A stretch of DNA of 33,166 nt from Rubrivivax sp. (GTDB lineage: Bacteria > Pseudomonadota > Gammaproteobacteria > Burkholderiales > Burkholderiaceae_C), in the NCBI GenBank assembly GCA_021298085.1, contig JAJTDE010000057.1, positions 1-33,166 on the forward strand, given 5' to 3'. The notes under the pieces are model-generated. The model was not told the DNA's origin. It saw only the letters and a list, made by a program, of their open reading frames with translations, and did not search any database. The position numbers and the translations under genes were made by a program. Shown piece after piece: positions 1 through 7,027 of this stretch (the first letter of the stretch is position 1; every line of letters starts with the position of its first letter).

Positions 1-77
1 GACGCTTCGGCGCGACGGCACGCGCGCCAAATCCAGGCACTTCAGGCCGCCGAAGGCCCGTCTTGGTCCTTGCCCAG
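1..77. repeat. 77-bp direct repeat, copy A
   Basis: These 77 bases are identical, by direct reading, to 2279-2355 in the same orientation. The copies diverge immediately after the shared end (CCCAG then GGCC here, CCCAG then ACCC at copy B). Copy A begins at the window edge, so its true left boundary is unknown and the repeat may be longer. It does not show terminal inverted repeats or a transposase. One minus-strand frame reads like a short coding fragment, but too little is visible to name it. Confidence 0.95.
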
Positions 78-131
78 GGCCTTTGAGTTTCTTATGCTCC
101 GGGTTCCGCCGATTCACGCATGATTCACCCA

Positions 132-148
132 GCCCGAACGGATCGGGC
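132..148 (+). other. Small hairpin in the leader of the hydrolase gene
   Basis: GCCCGA and TCGGGC form a perfect 6-bp stem with a 5-base loop (ACGGA), ending 28 bases before the start codon of the downstream hydrolase. There is no T-tract, so it is not an obvious terminator. It could be a leader structure or chance in GC-rich DNA. Confidence 0.3.
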
Positions 149-176
149 AACCTCGAAGAACCCAAGGAGACGAACC

Positions 177-1010
177 ATGAAGCAGCACCGCCTTACCACC
201 AGTGATGGCGTCGGCCTGAACGTGCTTGAGGCCGGCAGCGGCCCGGCCCTGGTCATGATCCCCGGCTGGTCCCAGGCCGCCGAGCAGTTCCGGCACCAGA
301 TCGAGGGCCTGTCGGACCGCTACCGCGTCATCGCCATCGACATGCGCGGGCACGGCGACTCCGACAAGCCCGCGCACGGCTACCGCATCCAGCGCCTGGC
401 CAAGGACGTGTGGGATGCGCTGCGCGCGCTGGACGTGCAGGACGTGACGATCCTCGGCCACAGCATGGGCTGCTCGGTGCTGTGGTGCTACTTCGACCTC
501 TTCGGGCCCGAGCGCATCGGCAAGTTCGTGTTCTGCGACGAGCCGCCCTTCCTCACCTCCAACCCGGCGTGGAGCGCCGAGGAGCTGGCCAACGCCGGGG
601 CCATCTTCGCGCCCGAGGCGGTGACCGGCACCGCCAACGCGCTGGCCGGCCCCGACGGCGTGGCCACCTCCAAGGGCTTCGTCGGCGGCATGGTGACCTC
701 GGCCATGGCACCTGAGACGCTCGAGTGGATGATCGGCTGCAACCTCAAGTTCCCGCGCGCGCACTCGGCCGCGCTCATCTACAACCACTGCCACCAGGAC
801 TGGCGCGACGTGATGCCGCGCATCAACCGCCCGACGCTCTACATTGGCGGGCGCGTGAGCCTCGTGCCGTGGAAGAGCGTGGCCTGGGCGGCCTCGGCCA
901 CGCCGGGGGCGCGGCTGGAGATCTTCGAGGAGGCCGAGGGCGGCCAGCACTTCATGTTCGTGGAGAACCCGGCCAAGTTCAACCGGATCCTGGCCGACTT
1001 CATGGGCTGA
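177..1010 (+). CDS. Alpha/beta-fold hydrolase
   Basis: A 277-residue cytoplasmic hydrolase of the alpha/beta fold. The nucleophile elbow GHSMG places the catalytic serine at about residue 96. The oxyanion-hole region is the IPGW segment near residue 28, and the catalytic histidine lies in EGGQHF near residue 258. RGHGDSDKP after strand 4 is typical of the non-haem haloperoxidase/esterase branch. I chose the ATG at 177 rather than an upstream in-frame ATG at 120 because AAGGAG lies 7 bases before it. No signal peptide is visible. It looks complete, unlike most of its neighbours, and has no cognate operon partner on its strand. The substrate cannot be predicted; ester or lactone hydrolysis is the broad expectation. 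Confidence 0.88.
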   Translation: MKQHRLTTSDGVGLNVLEAGSGPALVMIPGWSQAAEQFRHQIEGLSDRYRVIAIDMRGHGDSDKPAHGYRIQRLAKDVWDALRALDVQDVTILGHSMGCSVLWCYFDLFGPERIGKFVFCDEPPFLTSNPAWSAEELANAGAIFAPEAVTGTANALAGPDGVATSKGFVGGMVTSAMAPETLEWMIGCNLKFPRAHSAALIYNHCHQDWRDVMPRINRPTLYIGGRVSLVPWKSVAWAASATPGARLEIFEEAEGGQHFMFVENPAKFNRILADFMG

Positions 1011-1029
1011 GCACGCCGTTGCTTCCCGG

Positions 1030-1166
1030 GGGCGGGGCGCGGCGCCGCCTCGGGCGGCGTCGATCACCTCGGCGGCAGTGCGAAAAGCGGCCACCGCCGC
1101 CGGGAAGCCGCAGTACACGCTCGCGTCCAGAAAGATCTCCTGGAGTTCTTCCTTCGTCACGGCGCT
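1030..1166 (-). pseudogene. 3' remnant of a carboxymuconolactone decarboxylase-family gene
   Basis: The minus-strand frame reads VTKEELQEIFLDASVYCGF and then PAAVAAFRTAAEVIDAA, which matches the C-terminal helices of AhpD/carboxymuconolactone decarboxylase proteins. The conserved N-terminal half is absent: just upstream the frame runs into the end of a different gene (the small membrane protein at 1157-1440). The natural stop is also missing, because the frame stays open through the antisense of the hydrolase. Both ends have therefore been lost and it cannot make a functional decarboxylase. The family call rests on the short motif alone. Confidence 0.62.
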
Positions 1167-1440
1167 GCGCGCAGCAGCGTCACCAGCAGCACGGCCGTCC
1201 CCAGGCCCAGGTGACGGCCACCCAGTGCTCGGCCGCCACGGCCCGGTCCGGCCGCCTGTAGAGCGCAAAGCGGATGTGCAGGAAGATGGCCACGATCGCC
1301 ACGCCCAGCACCGTCATCACCGTCCAGGCCAGCGGCATCTCGAAGCTGCCACCCGACTGCACGACCTGCCGGGCCACACGCCCGAGCATCCACACGCCGC
1401 CGGCCAGCACGTGCAGAGTCATGAGAATCGCGTAGAGCAT
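1157..1440 (-). pseudogene. Small integral membrane protein, frameshifted
   Basis: The ORF starts MLYAILMTLHVLAGGVWM and continues through a second hydrophobic stretch (VMTVLGVAIVAIFLHIRFAL). It resembles small CopD/DUF2269-like membrane proteins. After EHW near 1220 the frame goes out of register and stops early. Reading the -1 neighbour gives a third helix, LGLGTAVLLVTLLRAAP, followed by a TGA at 1157-1159. Adding one base at about 1213 (ACC restored to AACC) reconnects the frames, and a few codons before the helix also seem missing. I read it as a decayed gene, or a sequencing error plus a short deletion. It sits 21 bases downstream of the cupin gene, so it was probably co-transcribed with it. 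Confidence 0.6.
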
Positions 1441-1461
1441 CGCGGGACCTTGGCAAACGAA

Positions 1462-1863
1462 TCAAGCCACACGGGCGGGTTCGACGCTGGGCACTTCCAC
1501 CGTCGCGAACTCGCCGGGCATCACGACCTCCAGCAGCTCGACATCGGAGCTGTGGCCGATCTCGCGGTGGCGGATGCCCGGGGGCTGGTGCACGCACGAG
1601 CCCGCCTCCAGCCGCACCACGCCCTGGCCCTCGTACTCGAACTCGATCCAGCCCTTGAGCACGTAGACGAGCTGGAAGGTCGTCTCGTGCAGGTGCGGCT
1701 GGCCCGAGAAAGCTTCGCCGTCCGCGGCGCGGATCACGTGCGCGACGACGCGCCCGCCGGTGGCCTGCCGGATGCCGAGATCGCGGTATTCGAAGAAGCT
1801 GCGCAGGCCGCGCTCGAAGGTGGCCTGCGCGGCGTGGGTGACGACGAAGCCGGATGCGGACAT
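1462..1863 (-). CDS. Cupin-domain protein
   Basis: A 133-residue single-domain cupin. The first cupin motif is visible as PHLHETTFQLVYVLKGWIEF (metal-binding histidines and a glutamate) and the second as PPGIRHREI. No signal peptide or extra domain is present, so it is a small cytoplasmic beta-barrel protein that probably binds a divalent metal. The start is the ATG at 1863, preceded by AGGAAGG at a suitable distance. It is followed by the broken membrane-protein gene and the decarboxylase remnant on the same strand. Cupins often accompany carboxymuconolactone decarboxylase homologues in aromatic or quinone metabolism, so these three may once have formed one operon. The gene itself looks complete. 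Confidence 0.85.
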   Translation of the reverse strand: MSASGFVVTHAAQATFERGLRSFFEYRDLGIRQATGGRVVAHVIRAADGEAFSGQPHLHETTFQLVYVLKGWIEFEYEGQGVVRLEAGSCVHQPPGIRHREIGHSSDVELLEVVMPGEFATVEVPSVEPARVA

Positions 1864-1939
1864 GGAGACCTTCCTGGAGCTGGGCGCGATGGTAGTGGCT
1901 CGGCCACGGCGTGCGCGTGCTGCAGGGCGGTGACCCTCT

Positions 1940-2252
1940 TCAGACCCCGCTAATGGCCAGCCGCAGCAGCATCGCCGAGAGAACGAACATCGTCACCCCG
2001 ATCAGGCCGTCGAGCAGCTGCCAGGCCCGGGGCCGCGCAAACCACGGCGCGAGCCAGCGCGCGCCAAAGCCCAGGGCGGCGAACCACACCAGGCTCGCGC
2101 CACCCGCTCCGGCAATCAACCAGCCTTGCAGCGCCGTGGGCTGCTGGGCCCCGATGCTGCCCACGAGCAGCACGGTGTCGAGGTAGACGTGCGGATTGCG
2201 CAGCGTGCGGGCGCCGTCCGTCACAAACACCACGCCCCAGGGCTGCAACGCA
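1940..2252 (-). pseudogene. 3' half of an ArgO/LysE-family amino-acid exporter
   Basis: The minus-strand frame contains NPHVYLDTVLLVGSIGAQQ, the hallmark of basic-amino-acid exporters of the LysE/ArgO family. Two further membrane helices follow (GWLIAGAGGASLVWFAALGF and the segment ending in VFLSAMLLRLAISGV), and the frame stops at 1940. Intact members are about 200 residues long. Here the first half (N-terminal helices and linker) is missing, and homology appears to fade just upstream of the NPHVYLD motif, roughly 2205-2252. The break lies close to repeat copy B at 2279-2355. A truncated exporter of this kind should be non-functional. Confidence 0.75.
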
Positions 2253-2278
2253 AGACCGCAGCGGGGGTGGCGACGCGC

Positions 2279-2355
2279 GACGCTTCGGCGCGACGGCACG
2301 CGCGCCAAATCCAGGCACTTCAGGCCGCCGAAGGCCCGTCTTGGTCCTTGCCCAG
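2279..2355. repeat. 77-bp direct repeat, copy B
   Basis: Identical to 1-77 in the same orientation. Its left side abuts the broken ArgO-like gene and its right side runs directly into the remnant of a ketopantoate reductase, so it sits at a junction between two unrelated gene fragments. The distance from copy A to copy B is 2278 bp. See copy A. Confidence 0.95.
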
Positions 2356-2538
2356 ACCCAGCAGCCCTACGGACGCATGGCGGCGCTGCCTGCCATCGTC
2401 AACCTGCAGCGCGCGGTGGTGCGCGCGGTGGTGCGCGAGGTGGTGCGACGCGGCGTTGAGTTGGGTGTGCCGACCTCGGTGAACCAGGCGCTGCATGCGC
2501 TGGTCAAGCTGATCGACGTCAACCGCAACGCCGGCTGA
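2356..2538 (+). pseudogene. C-terminal remnant of a 2-dehydropantoate 2-reductase (ApbA/PanE family)
   Basis: The open frame ends with GVELGVPTSVNQALHALVKL and a short basic tail. This is the conserved C-terminal element of ketopantoate reductases (typically LGVPTPVNDALYALLK). The NADPH-binding N-terminal domain and most of the catalytic C-domain are absent, because the frame enters directly from repeat copy B. A 12-bp tandem repeat lies inside the remnant and adds RAVV/REVV repeats to the protein. It is followed 10 bases later by the kinase remnant on the same strand. Confidence 0.62.
2411..2446 (+). repeat. Three tandem 12-bp units
   Basis: GCGCGGTGGTGC occurs twice without change (2411-2422 and 2423-2434). 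It occurs a third time with one substitution (2435-2446, GCGAGG in place of GCGCGG). The unit is a multiple of three, so it encodes an in-frame repeat of the type RAVV inside the ketopantoate-reductase remnant. This looks like replication slippage. Confidence 0.9.
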
Positions 2539-2548
2539 GAGGCTGAGC

Positions 2549-3152
2549 GTGGCCGACACCGAGCTTCAGCCCGTCCCCGACGCCTTCGCCCAGGCCTTTC
2601 GCGAGTTGGGGCTGGCCAGTGGCGAAGCCTTGCGCGGCCAGCCGCTGAACGGTGGCATGTCTTCGGACATCTGGCGCATCGACACCGGGCGCGGCCCGGT
2701 TTGTGCCAAGCGCGCCCTGGCCAAGCTGCGTGTGGCCGCCGACTGGCGCCCATACACGCCTGTGCCGCCGCGCGGGCCGATGAATTGGCGCCGTTGTTCG
2801 ATGCCGACGCGACCTTCTTCGACTTCTGTCTGGAGCCCTATCTGTTGGCCACCGCGCGGCGCCACCCCGATCTCGCCCGGTGCTGCTGGACGCCGAGTGT
2901 GCCTGGTGGGGCGACCCTGCCTTCGACCTGGCGTCTTGCCTGAACCATCTGCTGCTGAAGCGCCTGTGGACGCCCGCGGCGAAAGCTGACTTTCTGGCCG
3001 GGTTTGCGGCGCTGGCCAGGACCTACCTTGCCGGCGTGGATTGGGAAACGCGCGGGTCGCTCGATCACCGCGCGGCGTGGCCCCTTTTGCAGCAACCCGT
3101 GGCCCGCCTGACCGACATCAGCGCCGCTTGGCGACAAGGACTCGAACCATGA
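2549..3152 (+). pseudogene. Aminoglycoside-phosphotransferase-like kinase, multiply deleted
   Basis: The gene starts at GTG 2549, and the N-lobe (GGMSSDIWRIDTGRGPVCAK) reads normally to about 2746. The matching protein then continues in a second frame (DELAPLFDADATFFDF, EPYLLATARRHPDLA; about 2780-2877). It continues in a third frame from about 2878 (LLDAECAWWGDPAFDLASCL to the end at 3152). The segment that should lie between HPDLA and LLDAE, carrying the catalytic HGD..PKN loop, is missing. A further stretch near the C-terminus (around 3078) also seems lost. The enzyme family (APH/choline kinase fold) is clear, but this copy cannot be active. Its stop overlaps the start of the enolase-like remnant by an ATGA, which shows they were translationally coupled. 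Confidence 0.75.
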
Positions 3153-3906
3153 CGGCTGGCACCTCCATGTGCGCCGTGTGGGACAGCCGAGCCGCCCTAC
3201 CGTGGAATCCGAGGTGCAACTGCAGGGCGGCGTCACGGGCCGCGCCATCGTGCCGGCCGGCGCCAGCGCGGCAGCCTGGCCGGCGCGGCCGACGAGAGGG
3301 GGCTGGTGGCCGGCCTTCAACACCAGCGAAGAGGCGCTGGATGCTTTGGTGGAATCCGTTGAACATGCCGGTTATGTGCCGGAGAGACAGGTGGCCATCG
3401 CACTCGATATCGCCGCCAGCGACTTCGGCCAAGGGGGCCGCTGCACACTGGGCCTGGAGCGACGCGAGCTCGACAGCGACGGCCTGATCGAGTCGCTGCT
3501 GCGCTGGTGCGAGCGCTTCCCGATCGTCAGCATCGAAGACCCACTGGCCGAAAACGACCCGGCGGCCTGCGCGCGGTTCACCGCAGCGGTGGGCCACCGC
3601 ATGCAGGTGGTCGGTGACGACTTCCTGGTGTCGGGCGCTGCGCTGTTTCGCCAGGCTGCCCAGGCTTTCGGCTATGCCGCCATCGTGTCGGTGCGCTCGG
3701 GAGAGACCGAAGACACCACCATCGTCGACCTGTCCATCGGCTGGCAGGAAGGCCCGTTGAAGGTGGGCTCTCTTGCACGCAGCGAGCACATGGCCAAGTG
3801 GAACCCGGTGTTACGCATCGAGGAGGCCGCCGGTGCGGCAGGGCGGTTCGCGGGGGCCGGCATGTTCGGGCGCAGGCGCAGGGGCATTAACGCTCCTCCC
3901 GGTTGA
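3149..3906 (+). pseudogene. Enolase-like gene (phosphopyruvate hydratase superfamily), decayed
   Basis: Enolase landmarks appear in order. VWDSR then RPTVESEVQLQGGVTGRAIV and PAGAS correspond to the N-terminal DSRGNPTVE and GAS loop. AFNTSEEALDALVESVEHAG, ALDIAASDF, FPIVSIEDPLAENDP, VVGDDFLV, VSVRSGETEDTTI, KVGSLARSEHMAKWN and LRIEE follow. There is a one-base loss near 3190 (DSR-GRP split between frames). About 150 codons are missing after the GAS loop, and about 25-30 codons are missing before AQAFGYAAIVS. The missing part of the second gap carries the catalytic lysine of the LIKxNQ motif. This is not the housekeeping enolase; it appears to be a divergent paralogue from a metabolic cluster with the kinase, now dead. 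Confidence 0.8.
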
Positions 3907-4040
3907 GCGGGGTGACGATCCACGCTGGTGATCCGGCCCACTGATCAGTAGCAACCCCCGGTCTTGCCCGGGGCCCGGTTCGGCACAATGAAATGTGACG
4001 GGCGGTACACGCCGCACGCAATACAACAGGAGACTTCCGC
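3907..4040 (+). promoter_or_regulatory. Upstream region of the sugar dehydrogenase gene
   Basis: A 134-bp non-coding gap. CCCCGG-tcttg-CCCGGGG (about 3955-3976) can fold as a short GC hairpin but has no T-tract. The downstream part is less GC-rich (CACAATGAAATGTG) and could hold a promoter. I do not see a convincing -35/-10 pair. The ribosome site AGGAG at 4028-4032 is 8 bases before the ATG of the next gene. Confidence 0.35.
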
Positions 4041-5276
4041 ATGACCACGCGCACCCTGCTGGTCCTGGCTTCAGCATCATTGCTGGCCGCCTGCCAGACC
4101 CCGCCCGCGCCGATAGCAGCCGCTGCCCCTGCCGCTGCCCCTGCTGCGCCAGCACCCGCCTGGCAACAAGGCCGCCTGCCTTCGCAAGCCGGCAGCACCT
4201 TGGCACCCGTGGCCGGCAAGCTCACCGCCACACCGGCCAGCGAAATTCCCTTGGCCAGCTTCAAGCTGCCGCCCGGCTTCAAGGCCGAGATCTGGGCCAC
4301 CGGCATGCCGGGTGCACGCGCCATGACACGGGCCGAAAACGGCAAGATCTACATCGGCACACGCGGCATCGGCCGCGTTTATGAACTCACCGATAACGGC
4401 AGCAGCCGCAGCAGCCGCGTGCTGGTGGACAAACTGGTGCAGCCTGCGGGCGTGGCCTACGCCAACGGCTCGCTGTACGTGATGGCCATCGACAAGGTGC
4501 TGCGTTACGACGGCATCGCCACCAACCCCAGCGCAGCGCCTGTGGACATGACGGCTGCGTTCAAGCTGCCCAAGGAACAGCACCACAACTGGAAGTACAT
4601 CGCCTTCGGCCCTGACGGCAAGCTCTACGTGCCCTTCGGCGCGCCTTGCAACATCTGCGAGCCGGGCGCCGAATACGCGCAGATCCGCCGCTACAACCCC
4701 GACGGCTCGGGCATGGAAGTGGTGGCCCGTGGCGTGCGCAACACGGTGGGCTTCACTTGGCACCCGCAGAGCAAGGAAATGTGGTTCACCGACCACGGCC
4801 GCGACTGGATGGGCGACGACGGCCCGGCCGACGAACTGAACCGCGTCTCCAGCATGGGGCAGAATTTTGGCTTTCCGTACTGCCACGCCGACGGCATCCC
4901 CGACCGCGACTTCCCCAAGGCCAACGCCTGCGCCGGTGTGACGCTGCCGGTGAAGACCCTGGGCCCGCACGCCGCCGCGATGGGCGCGCATTTCTACACC
5001 GGCACCATGTTCCCGGCCGAATACCGCAACACCTTGTTTGTGGCGCGCAAGGGTTCGTGGAACCGCACGCAGAAGTTCGGCTACGACGTGGTGACGGTGC
5101 GCACCGATGCCCAGGGCAACAATCCCAGCATCAAGGCCTTCATGACCGGCTTCCTGGACCCCAGCAACGACAACTTCAGTGGACGGCCTACCTACATGCT
5201 GCAGTTGCCTGACGGTTCATTGCTGATCAGCGATGAACAGCTGGGCGCCATCTACCGCATCAGCTACAGCCAGTAA
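4041..5276 (+). CDS. PQQ-dependent sugar dehydrogenase-like lipoprotein (sorbosone dehydrogenase family)
   Basis: 411 residues. The signal peptide ends in a lipobox, LLAAC, with the lipidated cysteine at residue 18, so the protein should be anchored to a membrane facing the periplasm. An Ala/Pro-rich linker (about 20-45) precedes a six-bladed propeller of the soluble-glucose/sorbosone dehydrogenase type. Family landmarks include GVRNTVGFTWHP, FTDHGRDWMGDDGPADELN and GQNFGFPYC. The C-terminal part reads GRPTYMLQLPDGSLLISDEQ then GAIYRI. Such enzymes oxidise sugar aldehydes or alcohols using PQQ and pass electrons to a cytochrome. The next gene, 9 bases downstream, encodes exactly such a cytochrome c. 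The natural substrate is not predictable from sequence. Confidence 0.88.
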   Translation: MTTRTLLVLASASLLAACQTPPAPIAAAAPAAAPAAPAPAWQQGRLPSQAGSTLAPVAGKLTATPASEIPLASFKLPPGFKAEIWATGMPGARAMTRAENGKIYIGTRGIGRVYELTDNGSSRSSRVLVDKLVQPAGVAYANGSLYVMAIDKVLRYDGIATNPSAAPVDMTAAFKLPKEQHHNWKYIAFGPDGKLYVPFGAPCNICEPGAEYAQIRRYNPDGSGMEVVARGVRNTVGFTWHPQSKEMWFTDHGRDWMGDDGPADELNRVSSMGQNFGFPYCHADGIPDRDFPKANACAGVTLPVKTLGPHAAAMGAHFYTGTMFPAEYRNTLFVARKGSWNRTQKFGYDVVTVRTDAQGNNPSIKAFMTGFLDPSNDNFSGRPTYMLQLPDGSLLISDEQLGAIYRISYSQ

Positions 5277-5285
5277 CCCGGGTCC

Positions 5286-5897
5286 GTGACCATGGCCAGC
5301 AAACAGGCGCCGACGGCGGCCTTGGCCTTGGCGGTGGGCCTGGCCTTGTGCGGCGGGCCGTTGGCCTACGCGCAAGCCCAGCCCGCCACGGCCAACCCGG
5401 CCACGCTGGCGGCCTGTGCCGCCTGCCACGGCCCTGGTGGGCAGTCGTCCAACCCCACTGTGCCTTCGCTGGCCGCACAGCCGCGCACCTTCCTTGAAAA
5501 CCAGCTGGTGCTCATACGCGAAGGCCTGCGCGACGTACCGGTGATGAAGGGCGTGATGGCGGGTGTGGACGATAACGAGATCACAGTGCTGGCGCGCTAC
5601 TTCGCCGCCCAGCCGGCGCAGCCGCTGCCGGGCGCGGTACAGCCTGAAAAGGCCCGAGCCGGCGCCGAGCTGTCGCGCCGCGCACTGTGTGGGGGCTGCC
5701 ACTTGCCGGGTTATGTGGGCCAGAACCAGGTGCCTCGCCTAGCCGGCCAGCCGGAGGCCTACCTGCTGGCCACGATGAAGATGTACCGCGACAAACCAGA
5801 GCCCGGGCGCGACACACTGATGTCGGGTCCGCTGGCGGGCATGAAAGACACCGAGCTGGACAGCTTGGCGCACTATCTGGCTCATCACGGCAAATAG
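5286..5897 (+). CDS. Di-heme class I cytochrome c (c4-like)
   Basis: 203 residues from GTG 5286; an in-frame ATG at 5292 is an alternative. An N-terminal signal peptide ends near AYAQAQP (about residue 32). There are two heme-attachment sites, CAACH at 44-48 and CGGCH at 135-139. Candidate methionine axial ligands are VMKGVM near 88-91 and LMSGPLAGM near 179-186. The two-domain arrangement matches cytochrome c4-type periplasmic electron carriers. It follows the PQQ-type dehydrogenase by 9 bases and is probably its electron acceptor, linking periplasmic sugar oxidation to the respiratory chain. The operon inference comes from spacing and function. Confidence 0.92.
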   Translation: MTMASKQAPTAALALAVGLALCGGPLAYAQAQPATANPATLAACAACHGPGGQSSNPTVPSLAAQPRTFLENQLVLIREGLRDVPVMKGVMAGVDDNEITVLARYFAAQPAQPLPGAVQPEKARAGAELSRRALCGGCHLPGYVGQNQVPRLAGQPEAYLLATMKMYRDKPEPGRDTLMSGPLAGMKDTELDSLAHYLAHHGK

Positions 5898-6283
5898 GCC
5901 GCAGCCCGCAGCCCGGTGCCCGGTGCCGGTGCCTCACCATGCGGCCCGCGGATGAAAGAGACCTCAATGCTGTTTTCTTGGGCCGGGCGGCTGGGCGAAC
6001 CTGCGCAGCGTTGTTTGGATTACTGGCAGGCCAGCAGCCTGGACCCCTGATAACACGAGCCGGCGCACGCTCTCATGATCAGCCTGGCCGCATTCTCCCC
6101 GGCGTCAGCCACGAGCAGTGGGCGGCAAGTCCTGCCCCAAACCAGCCGGAGGGCTGAGCGAACTCACCGCCAGTCACCGGTCACTTGAAGGTGATGGACT
6201 TGCACGGTTACCGGTGCACAACGTCCGCACAGGGACTGTCCAGCTGTGCTGCCGTGCGGGCAGAGGCCCAGGGGCAGCGGCAG
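5898..6283. other. Intergenic stretch with no recognised gene
   Basis: About 386 bases between the cytochrome gene and the convergent H1-like gene. The start contains short GGTGCC-type tandem units (about 5910-5935). The only plausible coding unit is the 32-codon ORF listed at 5952-6050. No terminator with a T-tract, RNA gene or insertion sequence is visible. Confidence 0.5.
5952..6050 (+). CDS. Possible 32-residue ORF, or gene remnant
   Basis: ATG at 5952 opens a frame beginning MKETSMLFSWAGRLGEPAQR and ending YWQASSLDP before TGA. The composition is protein-like (amphipathic, aromatic-rich), but there is no good ribosome-binding site and no family I recognise. It may be the truncated start of a longer lost gene or a chance ORF. 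Confidence 0.25.
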   Translation: MKETSMLFSWAGRLGEPAQRCLDYWQASSLDP

Positions 6284-6817
6284 TCAGCCCGCTTTGCGCT
6301 TGACGGCGGGATGCTTGGCGGCAACCTTCTTCACGGCGGCCTTCTTCGCCGGCGCCTTAGTGGGCGCGACCGAGGCCTTCAGCGAAGAGATGTCCTTGGT
6401 GACAGTCTTCTTGATCGCCGCAGCATGCTTCTCGGCGACCTTCAGATGGGCCTTGGCGCTGCGTTCAGCCTTGGCTTCCAAAGCTGCCAGCTTCTTGCTT
6501 GTGCTGAGCTTGGTGGCCTCGAGTTTCTTCTCGGCCGCGAGCACAGACTTACGAGCCGCCTGGCCTGCCTTGTGGAGCTCGGCTTGCGACTTCTTGACCT
6601 TTGCCTCAGCCGCCTTCAACAGGCTTGTCAGCCCCTTCTTAGCTTCATTGCGCTTGGCCGTGGCCTGCTTCTTGGCCTTGGCGATGCTGGCGGACACGGC
6701 ATCACCCATGGCCTCGAACTTGTGAGATACCGCAGTGCCCACTGCCTTGGCGGCGGAGCTCAGCTGCGCTCCGGCTTGTTGCAGTTCCGTCTCTTTGGTC
6801 GTCTTGCGCGTCGCCAT
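6284..6817 (-). CDS. Histone H1-like Lys/Ala-rich protein
   Basis: 177 residues, starting MATRKTTKETELQQAGAQLS. I chose the ATG at 6817 because GGAGGA lies 7 bases upstream; the longer in-frame start at 6928 has no support. The middle (about 15-140) is Ala/Lys/Glu-rich and predicted to be helical or coiled coil. The tail is a run of AKKA, VKKV and AKHPAVKRK repeats like bacterial H1 homologues and the tails of AlgP or HupB-type proteins. Such proteins bind DNA non-specifically and compact or organise the nucleoid; some phasin-like granule proteins share this composition. It stands alone, transcribed toward the cytochrome gene. Confidence 0.65.
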   Translation of the reverse strand: MATRKTTKETELQQAGAQLSSAAKAVGTAVSHKFEAMGDAVSASIAKAKKQATAKRNEAKKGLTSLLKAAEAKVKKSQAELHKAGQAARKSVLAAEKKLEATKLSTSKKLAALEAKAERSAKAHLKVAEKHAAAIKKTVTKDISSLKASVAPTKAPAKKAAVKKVAAKHPAVKRKAG

Positions 6818-7027
6818 GTCTTTCCTCCGAGTGGTTGAATTTGAGTCCCAAGACTCACGTTGCCAGATTCGCCATCGGATTATCGGGGGTCGAGGGCGAC
6901 AAGCGAAGCAGTTCGAGGGCGAAGACACCCTTCCCGGTCAGTCAGCCCTGCAAAGCGATGTCCCGAGAGCTGCTGCGCCAAGGTGTACAGGTCACGGCCT
7001 GGTCCCGCTTTCGAGCAGGGCGCGAAG

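Noticed and set aside
114..1268. Long minus-strand ORF of 384 codons across the hydrolase gene
   Set aside because: Only its first part (the decarboxylase remnant) matches a protein family. The rest is antisense to the intact hydrolase and is Arg/His/Gly-rich shadow sequence.
1..2355. The 77-bp repeats as ends of an insertion sequence or transposon
   Set aside because: The copies are direct, not inverted; no transposase or integrase gene lies between them; and no short target duplication can be seen.
3149..3906. Enolase-like gene as the functional glycolytic enolase
   Set aside because: About 150 internal codons and the LIKxNQ catalytic region are missing, and the N-terminus is frameshifted.
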